A stretch of 64,000 nt of DNA, taken from NCBI GenBank assembly GCA_018340375.1, contig JAFFJZ010000025.1, positions 2,557,501-2,621,500 of the forward strand, written 5' to 3'. The notes below the pieces were generated by a model, which saw nothing but the letters and a program-made list of their open reading frames with translations, made no database searches and was not told the DNA's origin. Positions within the stretch are counted from its first letter, which is position 1, and each line of letters begins with the position of its first letter. Source of the DNA: Gonatopus flavifemur (Eukaryota; Arthropoda; Insecta; Hymenoptera; Dryinidae). Below, piece after piece: positions 11,339-22,953 of this stretch. The position numbers and the translations under genes were made by a program.

Positions 11339-11610
11339 TTCTACAAGAGTTCCCGAAGAAGAACTCGTAATGTACAAAGGTGAACAGACATAATTTTATT
11401 ACAGATGATTCCACGAGTGTTTCTGAAAGGAAACTCGTAATGTACAAAGATTGAAAGTATATAATTTTATTACAGATGATTCTGCGAGAGTTTTTCGGAA
11501 AGAAACTCGTAATGTACAATGGATGAAAAACCGAATATGTACTTATTTCAGATGATTCTACGAGAGTTTTTCGGAAAGAAACTCGTAATGTACAATGAAT
11601 GAAAAACCAA
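11339..11610. repeat. tandem repeat, four ~73 bp units each holding a hairpin
   Basis: The string CTCGTAATGTAC occurs at 11364, 11434, 11506 and 11582, a spacing of 70-76 bp. Each unit begins with GATGATTCTACGAGAGTTT-like sequence and closes with AAACTCGTA, so each can fold on itself. Confidence 0.75.
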
Positions 11611-12995
11611 GAAAATTCCCTTGGAGTCGTGTATACCGTGTGTATAGAGGAGGAGGAAGAAAGAACTAATATATTTTTTCTCTTTTGCTCTTGACTCACC
11701 GTGGTGGAAAAGAAGAGTACACGTTAGGTACTTCTTTCCGAACAAAAAGACAACGAGGTGTTGGTTGCTTCTGATGGTCTTCCTATCTCTCTCTCTCTCT
11801 CTCTCTGGACGAGGATTGAAGACGTGCTGGTTCACGACTGATTTTTAACGCGATTTGAATGCCAAAAATTAGTTGATTACACTGAATTTCACTGATTTTA
11901 TTATAACAGAAAAAAAACTGATTCTATTCGCGAATCTCGGTTGGAGTATAGACTTATTCTACAAAGTCACGTTTCACTAAGTTGCAATCGTGACTAAGGC
12001 AAAAGGAATGATTTTTTTGAGAAACGTTGCGTTGGAAAAAATGATCGAAACATGAATTTTCTACAAAAGACGCCGTGGAACCTTCCAAAGGGACACACTT
12101 TTACGATTTATTGCGAACTTGAAGTATGTAATCGTCAACTTGGCCTCAATCGTATCCTCGTTTCTACCCTCTTGCGGAAAAGGACGGACTTGTCTTCGCG
12201 TATGGAAAATCGGTTGTTCAACAAAGCTTTCGCGTAACGAATCTCCCGATTTTTTATTGTCCGTCCTATTTACGTGTTCTCCATCTGGGTGATGGAACAC
12301 GCCAGATCCTGGCAAGAGGGGTTTTTCTGCCGACTCAACTGCCTGATCAGCAGTGATTAGTCAATTTGGTATTCGGGAAGAGAGAGAGACACGGGCACTT
12401 GGGTACCGTGAACAAAGATAGCGAATCCGCGGGCCTCGAAAATATGCATCGATGTGGACATCGATGCGAGCTCTGACCTAGATTTCTTTCTTCCTGCTCA
12501 GCGTTTTGTTTGAGCGTACGTTTATTTCTTACATACTATGGGTCGATATATGTATATATTCAAATATACATATATTTTGAATAATGTTTGGGACCCGACT
12601 CCCCTTTGATTTGAAATAGTCCACGCACGGGAATACAGGCGGGAATAAGGGTCGTATTCTTCTGTATTCCAGGAGCGAGATCCATCGTCACGTAACAAAA
12701 GTGTTTCATGGGTTTGATTACGTATGTTAATTGGTCAATAAATGTGGTTATTATGTTAAAAACTCCCTAGCAAGTTCGTGTTACTTCAATGATACGTGAA
12801 TGTTACGTCGCAAAATGTTCAATTTGATACTTGGATGATGCGTAAACGATACGCTTAGAGTATCTTCGATACTAAAAGGATACCCTTGGAGAAGAACTTC
12901 ATACAGTATCATTGTTTCTCAAAAAATACCAAACACTTCTCCTTTGTATTACAATTTAGACTTTGTAATTTGCAATTATTGGAAGTGTAATCCAA

Positions 12996-15900
12996 CCTGG
13001 TTGAACAATCCGATTGAATCCGATAAAAAAAAATTTTATCGGAATGAATTGAGTTTCTGTATCGGAAATTTCCTATTGATACCAATAAGATAATTTTTAA
13101 TTAGATTTAATCGGTCTTTCCCCTGGTTGAAAAATCCGATTGAATCCGATAAAAAAACATTTTTTCGGAATGGATTGAGTTTCTGCATCGGAAATTTCCC
13201 ATTGATACCAATAGAGAAATTTTTAACTGGATTTAATCGGCATTTTCCCTGGTGAAAACATCCGATTAAATCCGATTAAAAAAACTTATGGGAATGAATT
13301 GATTCCTGCATCGCGATTTTCTCATTGAATTTTATTGGTTGTTAACCCAACCAACAAACGGTTTATATACATTATATACACGCATTTTATATCAATTAAA
13401 CAAACACATATATCATTTATTCAATCATAACGTATGACAAATTATTGCTGAAATAAATTCAAACGATCATTTATGTGTTATTAACATGGTGATCACCCAT
13501 CCACCTTGTACCGCAGTTGTCGTTGCTTAACCTAGAAGATCGATCTGGAACACCCGCTCGCTCGATGCCGTGGTTCGCTTCCTATCAATGTGAACTTAAT
13601 GACTGTCTTATGCCAAGGATGGGTGTCCCATAGTAATAAGATTCAATTGGTAATAGTCCATTGGACATATGAGGGATTGTATCGGTCTTAATGAGAGCAT
13701 GGGAGTTCATTAATAATAAAAATCCCAATGAAGACCGAGAAAATATTTTCCTATTGGATTCAATCGGTATTTTATGATGGATGAAAAATTCCGATTGACG
13801 CCAATAGAATATTTTTCAATTTGATTGGATCGGTATGTTATTAATTATGAAGATTCTAGGTGATACCAGTCATATATTCTTCAATGGCATCCAATAGGTA
13901 TTTTATCAATAATAAGAATTCCTATTGATACCAAGAAAATATTTTTCATTTGACTAAATCGAGATTTTATTGATTATTGAAATTTTGAGTGATATCAGTG
14001 GAATATTTTTCAATGGAATTCAATGGGTATTTAATCAATCATAAAAATTCCGATTGATACCAAGAGAATATTTTCTCATTAGATCCAATGGGTATTTTAT
14101 GGTTGATAAAAAATTCCGATGGATACCAATGAAATATCTTTTAATTGGATTGAATCGGTATTTCATTAATCATGAAAATTTCGATTGATACCAGTCAAAT
14201 ATTTTTCAATGGGATCCAATTGATATTTTATCGATAATAGTTATTCCGATTGATATCGATGAAATATTGTGTAATTGCATTCACTTGGTATTTTATGACC
14301 AATGAAAATTCCGATTGATGCCAATACAATATTTTCCAATTGGATTCAATCGGTATGTTATTAATCATGAAGATTCTGATTGATACCAGTCAAATATTTT
14401 TCAATGGCATCCAATAGGTATTTTATCAATAATAAAAATTCCAATTCGTACGGATACAACATTTTTTAATTTGATTTAATCGGCATTTTATTAATCATTA
14501 CAATTATAATTGGTACCAGTAACATATTTTTCAATGGGATCTAATGGATATTCCATCACTGATGAAAATTCCGATTGATACCGATGAAATATTTTCTAAT
14601 TGGACTCATTTGGTATTCTATGATTATAGTTTCCTATTCCAGCAACTTTCCCATTAGTTCCAATACATCAAGGTCACCAGGGACTCCAATAAAAACCAAT
14701 GATCTGATGCAATGGAAGAAATCTCAAAACTGAATCGGTTATTGCCGGTACATACCTATAGGACTTCAGAATCTGTAAACTTGCCTATTATTTCCAAAAG
14801 ATTTGAATGTTGGAATAATCCAATCAAAACCCATTGATCAATGAAATCGATACATCCTCAAATGCAGTCAGAAATCTCCCATAAGAAACCCATTCATCAT
14901 TCAATTTCACAAATTTTCCCATTAGTTCCAATAGATTGAAATTGTGGAAACTCCCGATAAAAACCGTTTGCCTGATGGAATGGAGAAAATTTCAATCATC
15001 CAATCAGATATCTTTTATACAGACCAATAGATTATGTGAAGTCTGATTAATTCCCATAAAATGCAGATTTTTTAATTGGTGAATCCCCAATTGAAACCTA
15101 TAGAAAGAGATTCCGATAAACTCTTATTGATTTTGAATCGAGGATTGAACTGTTCCGATTGATCCTATGCAGTCCGATTAATTCTGGATCGGTTTCTATC
15201 GAATCTTATCGGATTTTTTAACCAGGGCTAATGCGGTGGAATGAAGTCTAAAATTGAATTGGACATTTCTCATTCAATGCTATTGAATATTCAATCCCGT
15301 GAATATTCCTCTTATTTCCCATGAATTGCACTGAAAAAAAAATTTCATCGAAAATCAATTATATTTTGTTGTCGGGGTAACTGAATATCATAGTCAAGTC
15401 AACGAATATACGGTCAGATTGACAGTATAATCGTTGACTTGACACCATGATGGTTGATTCAACTGCATGTAGTTGAGGCAACAGTCAGATTCAGTTGGAT
15501 ATATCCAATCGTATTCTACTGTTGAATCAACTTTATCACCGTTGTCTGTACCCACCTTTTTTTTCGGTGTGGGATGATCGAATAATCCAAATGAAACCTA
15601 TTGACCAATAAAATGAACAAACTCAAATCGAATTGGATATTCTGGATAGAAACCGAGTGAGTCTTGAATTTTGTACAATTTTCCCATTGGTTCCGATAGA
15701 CCGAAATCACCGAAAATTCTCATAAAAACCGATGATTCAATCCGCTGAAAGGAATTCTGAATTCGAATTGGATATTTCTCATTCAATCCTATTCAATTTT
15801 CAGATCCGTTAATGGTCCTATTATTCCCCATGAATTCGGATAGTGGAATAATCCGATTAGAACCTACAGACCGATCAAATCTGTACGAACTCTAATCGAA

Positions 15901-16260
15901 TTGGACATTCTACAAAAAAACCGATTGAATTTCCCATTACGTAACATTTACGATCGGTTCCAATAGCTTTAGGTCATGGAAATTGCCGATAAAGACCATT
16001 TGCCTCATGAAATGGAGGAATTTTCAAACTCTCAATCAGATATCTTTCATACAAACCGATTGATCACTGGAAGTCATATTAATTCCAATAAAACAAATAT
16101 TTTTCTATCAGTAAATCCTCGATTCAATCCTATATATACCACGTTCCAATTGATTCCTATTCATCTTGAATCGGTAGTTGAGCCTCTCCGATTGACCCTA
16201 TTCATTCCGACTAATTTTGAATCGGTTTTTGTCGGTTTCTATTGGACCTTTCCACCAGGG
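12996..16260. repeat. 3.2 kb interspersed repeat, copy 1 (direct copy at 61052)
   Basis: From CCTGGTTGAACAATCCGATT to CCACCAGGG, this stretch is repeated almost base for base from 61052 to the end of the window, in the same direction. An inner pair CCCTGGTTGAAAAATCCGAT / ATCGGATTTTTTAACCAGGG (15208-15227 at the right) suggests a nested element. It is non-coding and built largely of AATCGGTATTTTAT / ATTCCGATTGATACC motifs. Confidence 0.8.
13745..14640. repeat. minisatellite of ~64-66 bp semi-palindromic units
   Basis: Units contain CAATCGGTATTTTAT and, about 24 bases on, TTCCGATTGATACCAAT, which is partly its inverse. Successive GGTAT landmarks at 13766, 13832 and 13897 are 65-66 bp apart. 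About 13-14 diverged units follow one another. Confidence 0.7.
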
Positions 16261-16568
16261 CACCTGGAAATTCTATGCATCTAACCGGTCATTCTATTCA
16301 ACGCGAATTTGTGGTTGAACAATTCTGGTAGAATTCCTAGACAGCAGACACCCTGTTGAGAGCAATGTTACATTTCCGTATCATATACTGATACGTTACG
16401 TTTCATTCTAGTAGCCTTGTGGTATCATTTTCAACCATATGAAACGTATTATCGAGGTTGCAATTGAGTAAAGATACTTCAAGTATACTGCTATGATACC
16501 TCAAAGATACGAAACCTCATCGATACCTGAAATATACCTAAGAGATACGTATCACGAACTTGCTAGGG

Positions 16569-17325
16569 CTCTGCCAATTGGCACACGGCTTCCTCACTTG
16601 TGTTGGAAAAAATACCGAAATATACAGAACTACCGAAATTTTCAAATTTCGTTTCGGAGCTGACTGCTTACCCTCCTCTTCCCTCAATTCCTATCTGCGT
16701 GAAATTTATACGACGCAATTATCACCACATTAATTGACTATGATCAAAGTTTCATGGCATTCAGATGATGTGGACATAGGGAAGGCATGCTTCCAAAACA
16801 TTGGGAGATAACGCGGATCGCAAAACAAAAAATTTCACACTTTTCATTCGATCAAGCTGAAACTTATATGGGACCACTATCACCTGGGCCCACAACTGTG
16901 ATAGAAATTTCATTACGATCGAATGAGTAGAACGGGAGATATTCGGGTTCGCAAGTTTGTTGACATACGGACAGATAAATTGACAGACAGACAGACAGAC
17001 AGACACGGAACCAAAATTTTTCCCCGAGTTCGGAGAAACATTTTGGTCTAAGAAATTTTCAATTCGGAGATAAAAAATTTGTCCGCCCCCCGAAACGATC
17101 ACAAAGCTTCTCTCTAACGAGGAAGCAGAACGAGATTAATGAAAATTGATAAGTATAGTATCCTGATGATAATGAAATAAAACATTAATTGAAAATTATA
17201 AAATTGAAACTTGAGATGAGAAGGTATTCAATTCTCAAAATTCTCCAATCGTTTCCATCTCTCTTCTTCGTATGTGAATATTTTGTTCTTCATATATCCT
17301 CTCTGGATACAGTCTGATGGCGATA
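16569..17325. other. no gene seen; (GACA)n microsatellite
   Basis: A (GACA)n run lies at 16981-17005. The long - strand open frame over it (16761-17102) is mostly translated microsatellite and has no domain. Nothing else is recognisable. Confidence 0.4.
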
Positions 17326-17614
17326 CCCTAGTGGAAAAAATTTTTGAATTTGGTTGAATGTCATTAAATTTTGTTAAATGTTGCTGAATTTCATTGAATT
17401 CCATGTTAAATTTCACTCACCAATTGGACTTCCTTTCCATGAAAAATTAACGAAAAAAGATGAATTTCAACAAATTTCGGTGAAATTAAATCAAATTCAT
17501 TACACTTTTCCAATTTTCTTTGATTTTTGTGAAGATTCGTAGATTTTTGTTAATTTTTAATAAAAAAAGTGTTCAAATTGAGAATGAAATTCAACAAAAG
17601 TTTTTCCACCAGGG
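17326..17614. mobile_element. MITE with CCCTAGTGGAAAAA / TTTTTCCACCAGGG ends
   Basis: Inverted termini CCCTAGTGGAAAAAA and TTTTTCCACCAGGG enclose AT-rich sequence made of TTGAATTT/AAATTCAA motifs. TA flanks both ends in the same direction, so a TA duplication is possible. It is non-coding. Confidence 0.6.
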
Positions 17615-17639
17615 TATATAGAAAGATAATCCGGTTGAA

Positions 17640-18210
17640 AGATTATGGATTTTCATAAGTGGGCTATGAGATTTTATGAAATTGTGCTTATAATTTGCTG
17701 TGAATGTGTACGGGACATTCGTAGTCAAACATACAATCATGAAAAAGCAGTGCTGATTTAATGTATAATTGAATACGAAAGGAAAGAAATATTTATCATG
17801 AATTTCCATCGTTGAAAAAGAATTGCTTCCGCAACTGGAATTGAACGTGGGTTCTTCCAATTACTACTCCAGCGACTTGTCATTGAGCCATGGACCAAAT
17901 TTGTATTTGGGGATGAGAGATGAGTGTTTATAAGAGTTGTGCGTATCGTGCTTATCGCACTGGTATAATGGATTAATTCAGAAAATATAAGATCATTAGA
18001 AAGATCGTGTACAAAGATTTGACAGTTGAAAACAATTCGCCTCACACCGTCAAAACTGTGCTTCTTTGAAAATTTCCAAATTTCAGAATAGCTTCCATCA
18101 ACAAGCCAAACGACTTTTAACACGCGAGGAAAATCTTTTACATTCCTCAAATTCTCTTACATGATTTTTCTAATCTTTCATGATCGACCTATCTTTTCAT
18201 GGATCACCAT
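17640..18210 (-). repeat. SINE-like repeat, copy 1 (tRNA-like module on - strand)
   Basis: This ~570 bp segment is similar along its length to 29010-29640 in the same orientation. On the - strand both copies hold an A-box-like TGGCTCAATGACAAG and a B-box-like CGTTCAATTCC about 45 bases later (17900-17825 here), as in a tRNA-derived Pol III promoter. No reading frame is kept between the copies. Confidence 0.5.
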
Positions 18211-18491
18211 CAGACTTTAACCAGGGCTTACATGGATAGGATATTGCGTTTAATAATTCCATGATGAAATAATTTTTGCAAACAAGATATTGAATGTCTG
18301 GTAAAGAAATAGAGAATGTAGAGTAAAAAGGAAAAAATATTAATAAATTGTACAAACTATTCTCAGCAAGAAATTTTGGAAACGAATAAGCTGTAATTTC
18401 ATTCGATTTCTAATGTTCGCGGGTCTTTCGTCAAGTCCCGGCGTTAGGAAGAGAAGCATCAACGCTTTGCTATGACGACGTATATATATTA
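18211..18491. other. no gene; intervening AT-rich DNA
   Basis: Only short frames. A solitary AACCAGGG-type end is seen near 18221-18229. The region ends in a short TATATATATT run at the next element border. Confidence 0.3.
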
Positions 18492-21400
18492 GGGTGGGCC
18501 GAGAATTAAAAATTTCTGAAACTCGGAACGTAATAGTGCGGAAAAGTTGTGTTTTTCAATGACAAATAATATGAAAAAAAAAATATTTCAATCGGTCAAA
18601 GTTTCGACAAATTTTCTTGATTTTCATGATTTTTTGAAAAATCACTATTCCCGCGTACATTTTATGAAAATATGTTCATATGCGATGTCAAGGCAGTATT
18701 CCAACGTCATGATGATTGAAAGAGTACACATTGTGCAGTGTGCAGCTCTCAGCTCGCTGAAACGACTCAGAACTCACCACGGGAAGGTGGCTGCACATGG
18801 AGTTCCACCCTCGCCCAACCCAACCAACCATCCAAAGGCGAAAAATCATATCAGATTTAATGATCATTCATCTTTTGCTATAAGCGAAAATTCAGCTTTG
18901 TTCTCAAATCGTGGCATCATATTTCGGGACACAAGAGTGGATTGAATGAATCCATCCCTATTGTCAGCTCCACAGACTTTCTTAGATGCCTCTGTCACAA
19001 GCTACACACACCTCTCTACGGCTTGTGTATGGCAAGGGAAATGTTCCACATCTCACTTGGGCACAGCACTAGTCTTGATAAGAGAATTGAGGAAATCGTT
19101 GCTCACATTTCGTAAGAGAGGTGGAGGAGAAAGTTGACAGGTGCTCCAATGAATTAGGTCACAATAGTCTGTGGCTTTGAAGTTGATATTTGGAGGTTTC
19201 AAACTGCGGACCATCTTCCGCTTTGAATCATCCTGTCGTGCTTTGATGATACGTTGTAGACCTGACTCTCTGATTTCCCGTCTTTCATCAAATACCATGG
19301 TTAACAGTAAATTTTCAGGGTGTGCGAAAGATCCATTACGCTGTATCACAGGGTCTTTCACATCTAGCAAATATTGGGGTAAATACCTGGATACTTGTAT
19401 CAATTCGAAAACATGTTTAGGACCACTCAAAATTGAACTTTCCGTTTTTATAGAACACCAAACTGGCATATAAGATTTTTAAATATACGTTACAATTTGT
19501 TGGAGCTGTTTTGAGGGTTTCACTGTAGACATGTATGATCTAAGGCATCTGTTCGCAGCAGTCAACCATCGAGATTGTGACAAAGGTCCAGGGTCAGAAA
19601 CAGCAAGATCTGGTGGACAATACCCACCATGAATGGCTTTAGAAACACGCAATAAATATTTTTGATCTTTGCTCAGATCTGTTTCATCTGTAAGAGGAAT
19701 ATCGCAATCAATACTTCGAAACTCGACCACTGGTATCTTTTCACATCCAGGAAGTGCCCTACCGATTGAACCTGAAAATGTAGTAGGACCTGAAGTAGCA
19801 CCATCTAGGAACTCAAATAAATGTCTGAATGGCAACTCATTGAAATGTAAAAGGCAGATAGACCATTGCAAAGCTCTGTGAAGATGAAGCTCCAACAACC
19901 TTATTATCCCTTGCCGCCACCAGGTGTTTGTAGCAGTACTATCACAGGCCAACAACGTCAAGTTCGTCCAAGGAAATATTCAATTCTGACATATACGTGA
20001 TGATACTTGAACAAACGTCTTTAGCTGATCTTGACGAGGGAGAGACATGTCCAATATATTTTGAGCAAGGTTCTTTTATCATAGATATGTGCTCCTCTTT
20101 CTTTACTCCGCGGAAACGTTTTTCATGCAATTTCTCTATAATAAGTGTATCATCTTTTCGACCATCAAAATATAAGCCACGAAGAATGGAGTTACGATCA
20201 TTTTATAGATCATTTTTCGTGCGTTCCTTTTTCCTACGAATTTTATTTTTGTCAATGACAAGTGATGTATCTGATTCACTTACCATTCCAATGTCTTCAA
20301 GAACGCTAGATGCAATTGCAGCAGCTGCTCTATCTGACACTCCATACCTATCACAAACTAATGCAGTTGCTTTCAATTTTACTCTATTCTGATGTGAGGA
20401 TGATGCTTGAGATGTCGGAGGAGCGAATGTTTCGTCCGTGTTCTCGTCAGTACTGTGTCCTTCAAATTCAACTGCTGTCATTTCCACATCAATGTCATCA
20501 TTTTTTGACGAAACGTATACTGGGGAAGGAGTTTCGGACTTGAGAGTATCAGAAGCACTTCGGTTAAGACGTTCAACCTCTTCTTGTTTTCTCAGTAATC
20601 CTTTTGTTAACGTTGATGTTTCTTGAACATCTACCTTCCCAATTTTGCCAATCTTTTGATGTCTTTGGTCATACATGAATCTCAATTCAATCAATGGGAT
20701 TTTCCTTGATTTCTTACAGCCACAACTCATTGTGACTGGACATTGACAGTTGTCGCTTCTCTTACCACAAACACATGCGAGAGTTATAGAGCACTTGCAA
20801 AATGCCATATCAAAGAGTTTAGTGCTTTCTTGTTTGAACTCCTGTAATCTTTGCTTATAGTGTTCTTTATTCTTATCCCTGTTATACGACTTCCTGAGAT
20901 TTTGATAATCAGCGTAATATGCATCAACTATCTGTAAAATTCTCTTTGTTGTAACCGTTGGAATAGATGCCTTGTCATACACGTCTTTTACTTTTTTTGC
21001 AACTATATTTGCGACGAGTGGGAATTTTACCGTTGAATAGTTAGCTTCTACAGCCAATTTAAATCTTTCTTCAAAACAACATCGTATCATGTCCCGGTAT
21101 GAAGGAAGCTTTGATGCGGGTGAATCCTGTGGATGGCCAAATATCGGACAGGTGAATAATTTCCTAGTGATACACTTTTTTGTCCCTGCCATGTTCAGGT
21201 ATAAAAATCAATTCAATGACTGCAATACGTACCAATTACCCTATATTAAGATAGAGCAAAGATTTGACGAATTGTCGACAACTCAATATGAATTTTAATG
21301 ATCGATAACTTCAAACAAAAGTTATATTAACACCAGCTGAGAATCAAACTAAGAATCAACTTGATTACATTCAAGTCAAAAGTAAGCCTGCTGAGACTCG

Positions 21401-22057
21401 AAATAGAAGTAAACTTGATTACATTCAAGTCAAAAGTAAACCTGCTGGAAGTCAACTTAAGAGTGAGCTTGCAAAGAATGAAGCGAAGAGTGCACGTAAA
21501 AGTGAGCGGCAGAGAATGAGCGGATAACAAAACGTTCGAACGAGTCGTGTACACAGAGAGAAGAAGAAAATGCGGATTTACGATAGTTCACAGCGTTGGC
21601 GTGCGTGATAGCGAAATAAAGGTTTCTCCCGTACGCATGCGCCATCGACAAACAATTGATGAATCAAAATAATTGGTGGTTATTTGATGAACTGGGATAA
21701 GGGAACGTACCCATACTACGTGACCTTTTTATTTGTCTCGTTCCTTGTTGCACCAACTTCAGGCATAATGAGTAAGATAGAGAAGGAAGTAAGAAAAAGG
21801 TCACGTGGTATGGGTACGATCCCTAACTTATTAATGGACTTAGGAAGATATAGATATATATAAGGCGAGTAAGTTTTCAAAAAGAATAGAAAATCGATGA
21901 AATGATTCAAACTGCTAAAACTTTGACAGTGATGCGCAAGGGTCAAACTTTGACCGATTGAAATATGTTTTTTTCATATTATTTGTCATTAAAAAACGCA
22001 ACTTTTCCGCACTATTACGTTCCGAGTTTCCGAAATTTTCCATTTTCGGCCGAACCC
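18492..22057. mobile_element. 3.57 kb DNA transposon with ~115 bp inverted ends
   Basis: The left end GGGTGGGCCGAGAATTAAAA runs on through CTCGGAACGTAATAGTGCGG to GGTCAAAGTTT (18606). The right end (21947-22057) is its complement with a handful of mismatches. The flanks are TATATATATT and AATATATATG, so the duplication is unclear. It carries one decayed gene on the - strand (19053-21192). The GGGTGGG-type terminus and ~115 bp inverted ends might suggest a Sola-type element, but that is a weak guess. Confidence 0.7.
19053..21192 (-). pseudogene. transposase-like gene of the 18.5-22.1 kb element (decayed)
   Basis: From the ATG at 21192 one long frame runs about 700 codons with three lesions: an in-frame TAA at 20203-20205, a one-base frameshift near 19943-19961 and an in-frame TAA at 19479-19481. 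Landmarks in order are a cysteine-rich block (CKCSITLACVCGKRSDNC then CGCKK), an acidic linker, YFDGRKDDTL, a CDSTATNT stretch, HFNELPFRHLFEFLDG, and a late LSQSRWLTAANRCLRSYM. I recognise these as features of an uncharacterised protein family carried by repeats in many arthropods, but I cannot name it. Its position inside inverted termini argues that it is the transposase. Confidence 0.6.
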
Positions 22058-22953
22058 AAATATATATGTCTTCACCAGCGAAAAGTCATATTTTGTAGGA
22101 AATAGCTAGAATGAGAAGAGACAAAGAAACATTTATATTTCTTCTTCCTCCATTTGTCGAACGTGATCGACGCTCACCGAGAGCAACCGAACAGCGCATA
22201 CATATATCTCGCATACTATACGGTGGTGGGGATAACTCACCGACGAGCGTGCTCATAGGTATTAGTGAGTGACGTAGTAGTTTGTGACGGTAGTAGTAGT
22301 CACGTGACCAGGGGTATGACACTCCGTTGAAAAATGTGTTCTTAATTCGATGTGATCCCCCCTGCACCTCTCACCCCCGCTCCGATAGGTGGCAGCACCC
22401 GTTTTCGTCAGCAGTTGAATAGGCTAACCGATCATAACCAATATTTCTGCATGTTTTTGATCCAATGTTGACAACAAACTTTGCTGCTGACGAAGTTTAG
22501 TGGCGCCACCTTGCCGCGCGGGTGAGTGGGGATCGGGGAGGGGGATACAAATTGCGATCCTCATTTTTATACGGTGAGCATAGGAAGTGTCATACCCCTG
22601 CACGTGACCCTGCGGCGATTTCCCAGCTCGGGCAATATCGCAACACTGGTCTACACCGTTAGAAGTGACTGCAATTAACAACAGCCTTCAGGGGGATATC
22701 CTAACCTACACTTTTGATTTAGGGAGAACATCTGTCCTGTATCACGAACGTGAGAAAGTTGATTAACCATTTCAGTCGAACAATCGGACAATTTCCAGAT
22801 CGGGTGAGTTGATAATCGAAAATCTATCATGTTTGTTGTCAATACATATTGGCAACGATTTTTCTTAGATATATACGTGTAAATGTTCATATGACATCGT
22901 AGAAAAATTTTATATCTGCACAGGAATACATTTTTATCAATATCCATACGAAA
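22058..22953. other. no gene; inverted-repeat remnant upstream of the hAT gene
   Basis: GTCACGTGACCAGGGGTATG (from 22299) pairs with CATACCCCTGCACGTGAC (to 22609), and GCAGCACCCG...GTCAGCAG with CTGCTGACGAAG further in. The right end GCAATATCGCAACACTG (22633-22649) matches the terminus of the MITE at 36000-36184. It is a partial hAT-type foldback; its left end is not clear. Confidence 0.5.

Larger units (their letters stand above)
10450..12764. other. no recognised gene; hairpins and tandem repeats
   Basis: Several open frames exist on both strands but none shows a family motif, and most run through simple sequence. Notable items are a 32 bp palindrome at 10725-10756, a four-unit hairpin-bearing tandem repeat (separate entry) and a (CT)n run at 11786-11807. 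The GC is locally higher at 10640-10810 and 12040-12480. It could be an LTR or untranslated part of a retroelement; no ends were found. Confidence 0.35.
12765..16568. mobile_element. outer element with CCCTAGCAAGTTCGTG ends enclosing the 3.2 kb repeat
   Basis: CCCTAGCAAGTTCGTG at the left is answered by CACGAACTTGCTAGGG at the right. Both subterminal regions are filled with GATACGT/ATACGATAC-like motifs (12780-12925 and 16370-16555). No convincing target duplication was found. No coding frame was seen. It encloses the repeat at 12996-16260. Confidence 0.55.

Noticed and set aside
13745..14640. Satellite/centromere array
   Set aside because: Only ~14 diverged units within a bounded 3.2 kb interspersed repeat that recurs intact 48 kb away.
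16761..17102. 113-codon - strand frame
   Set aside because: Contains the translated (GACA)n microsatellite and no domain.
17825..17900. Genuine tRNA gene on the - strand
   Set aside because: A and B boxes are present but acceptor and anticodon stems do not form; called SINE-like instead.
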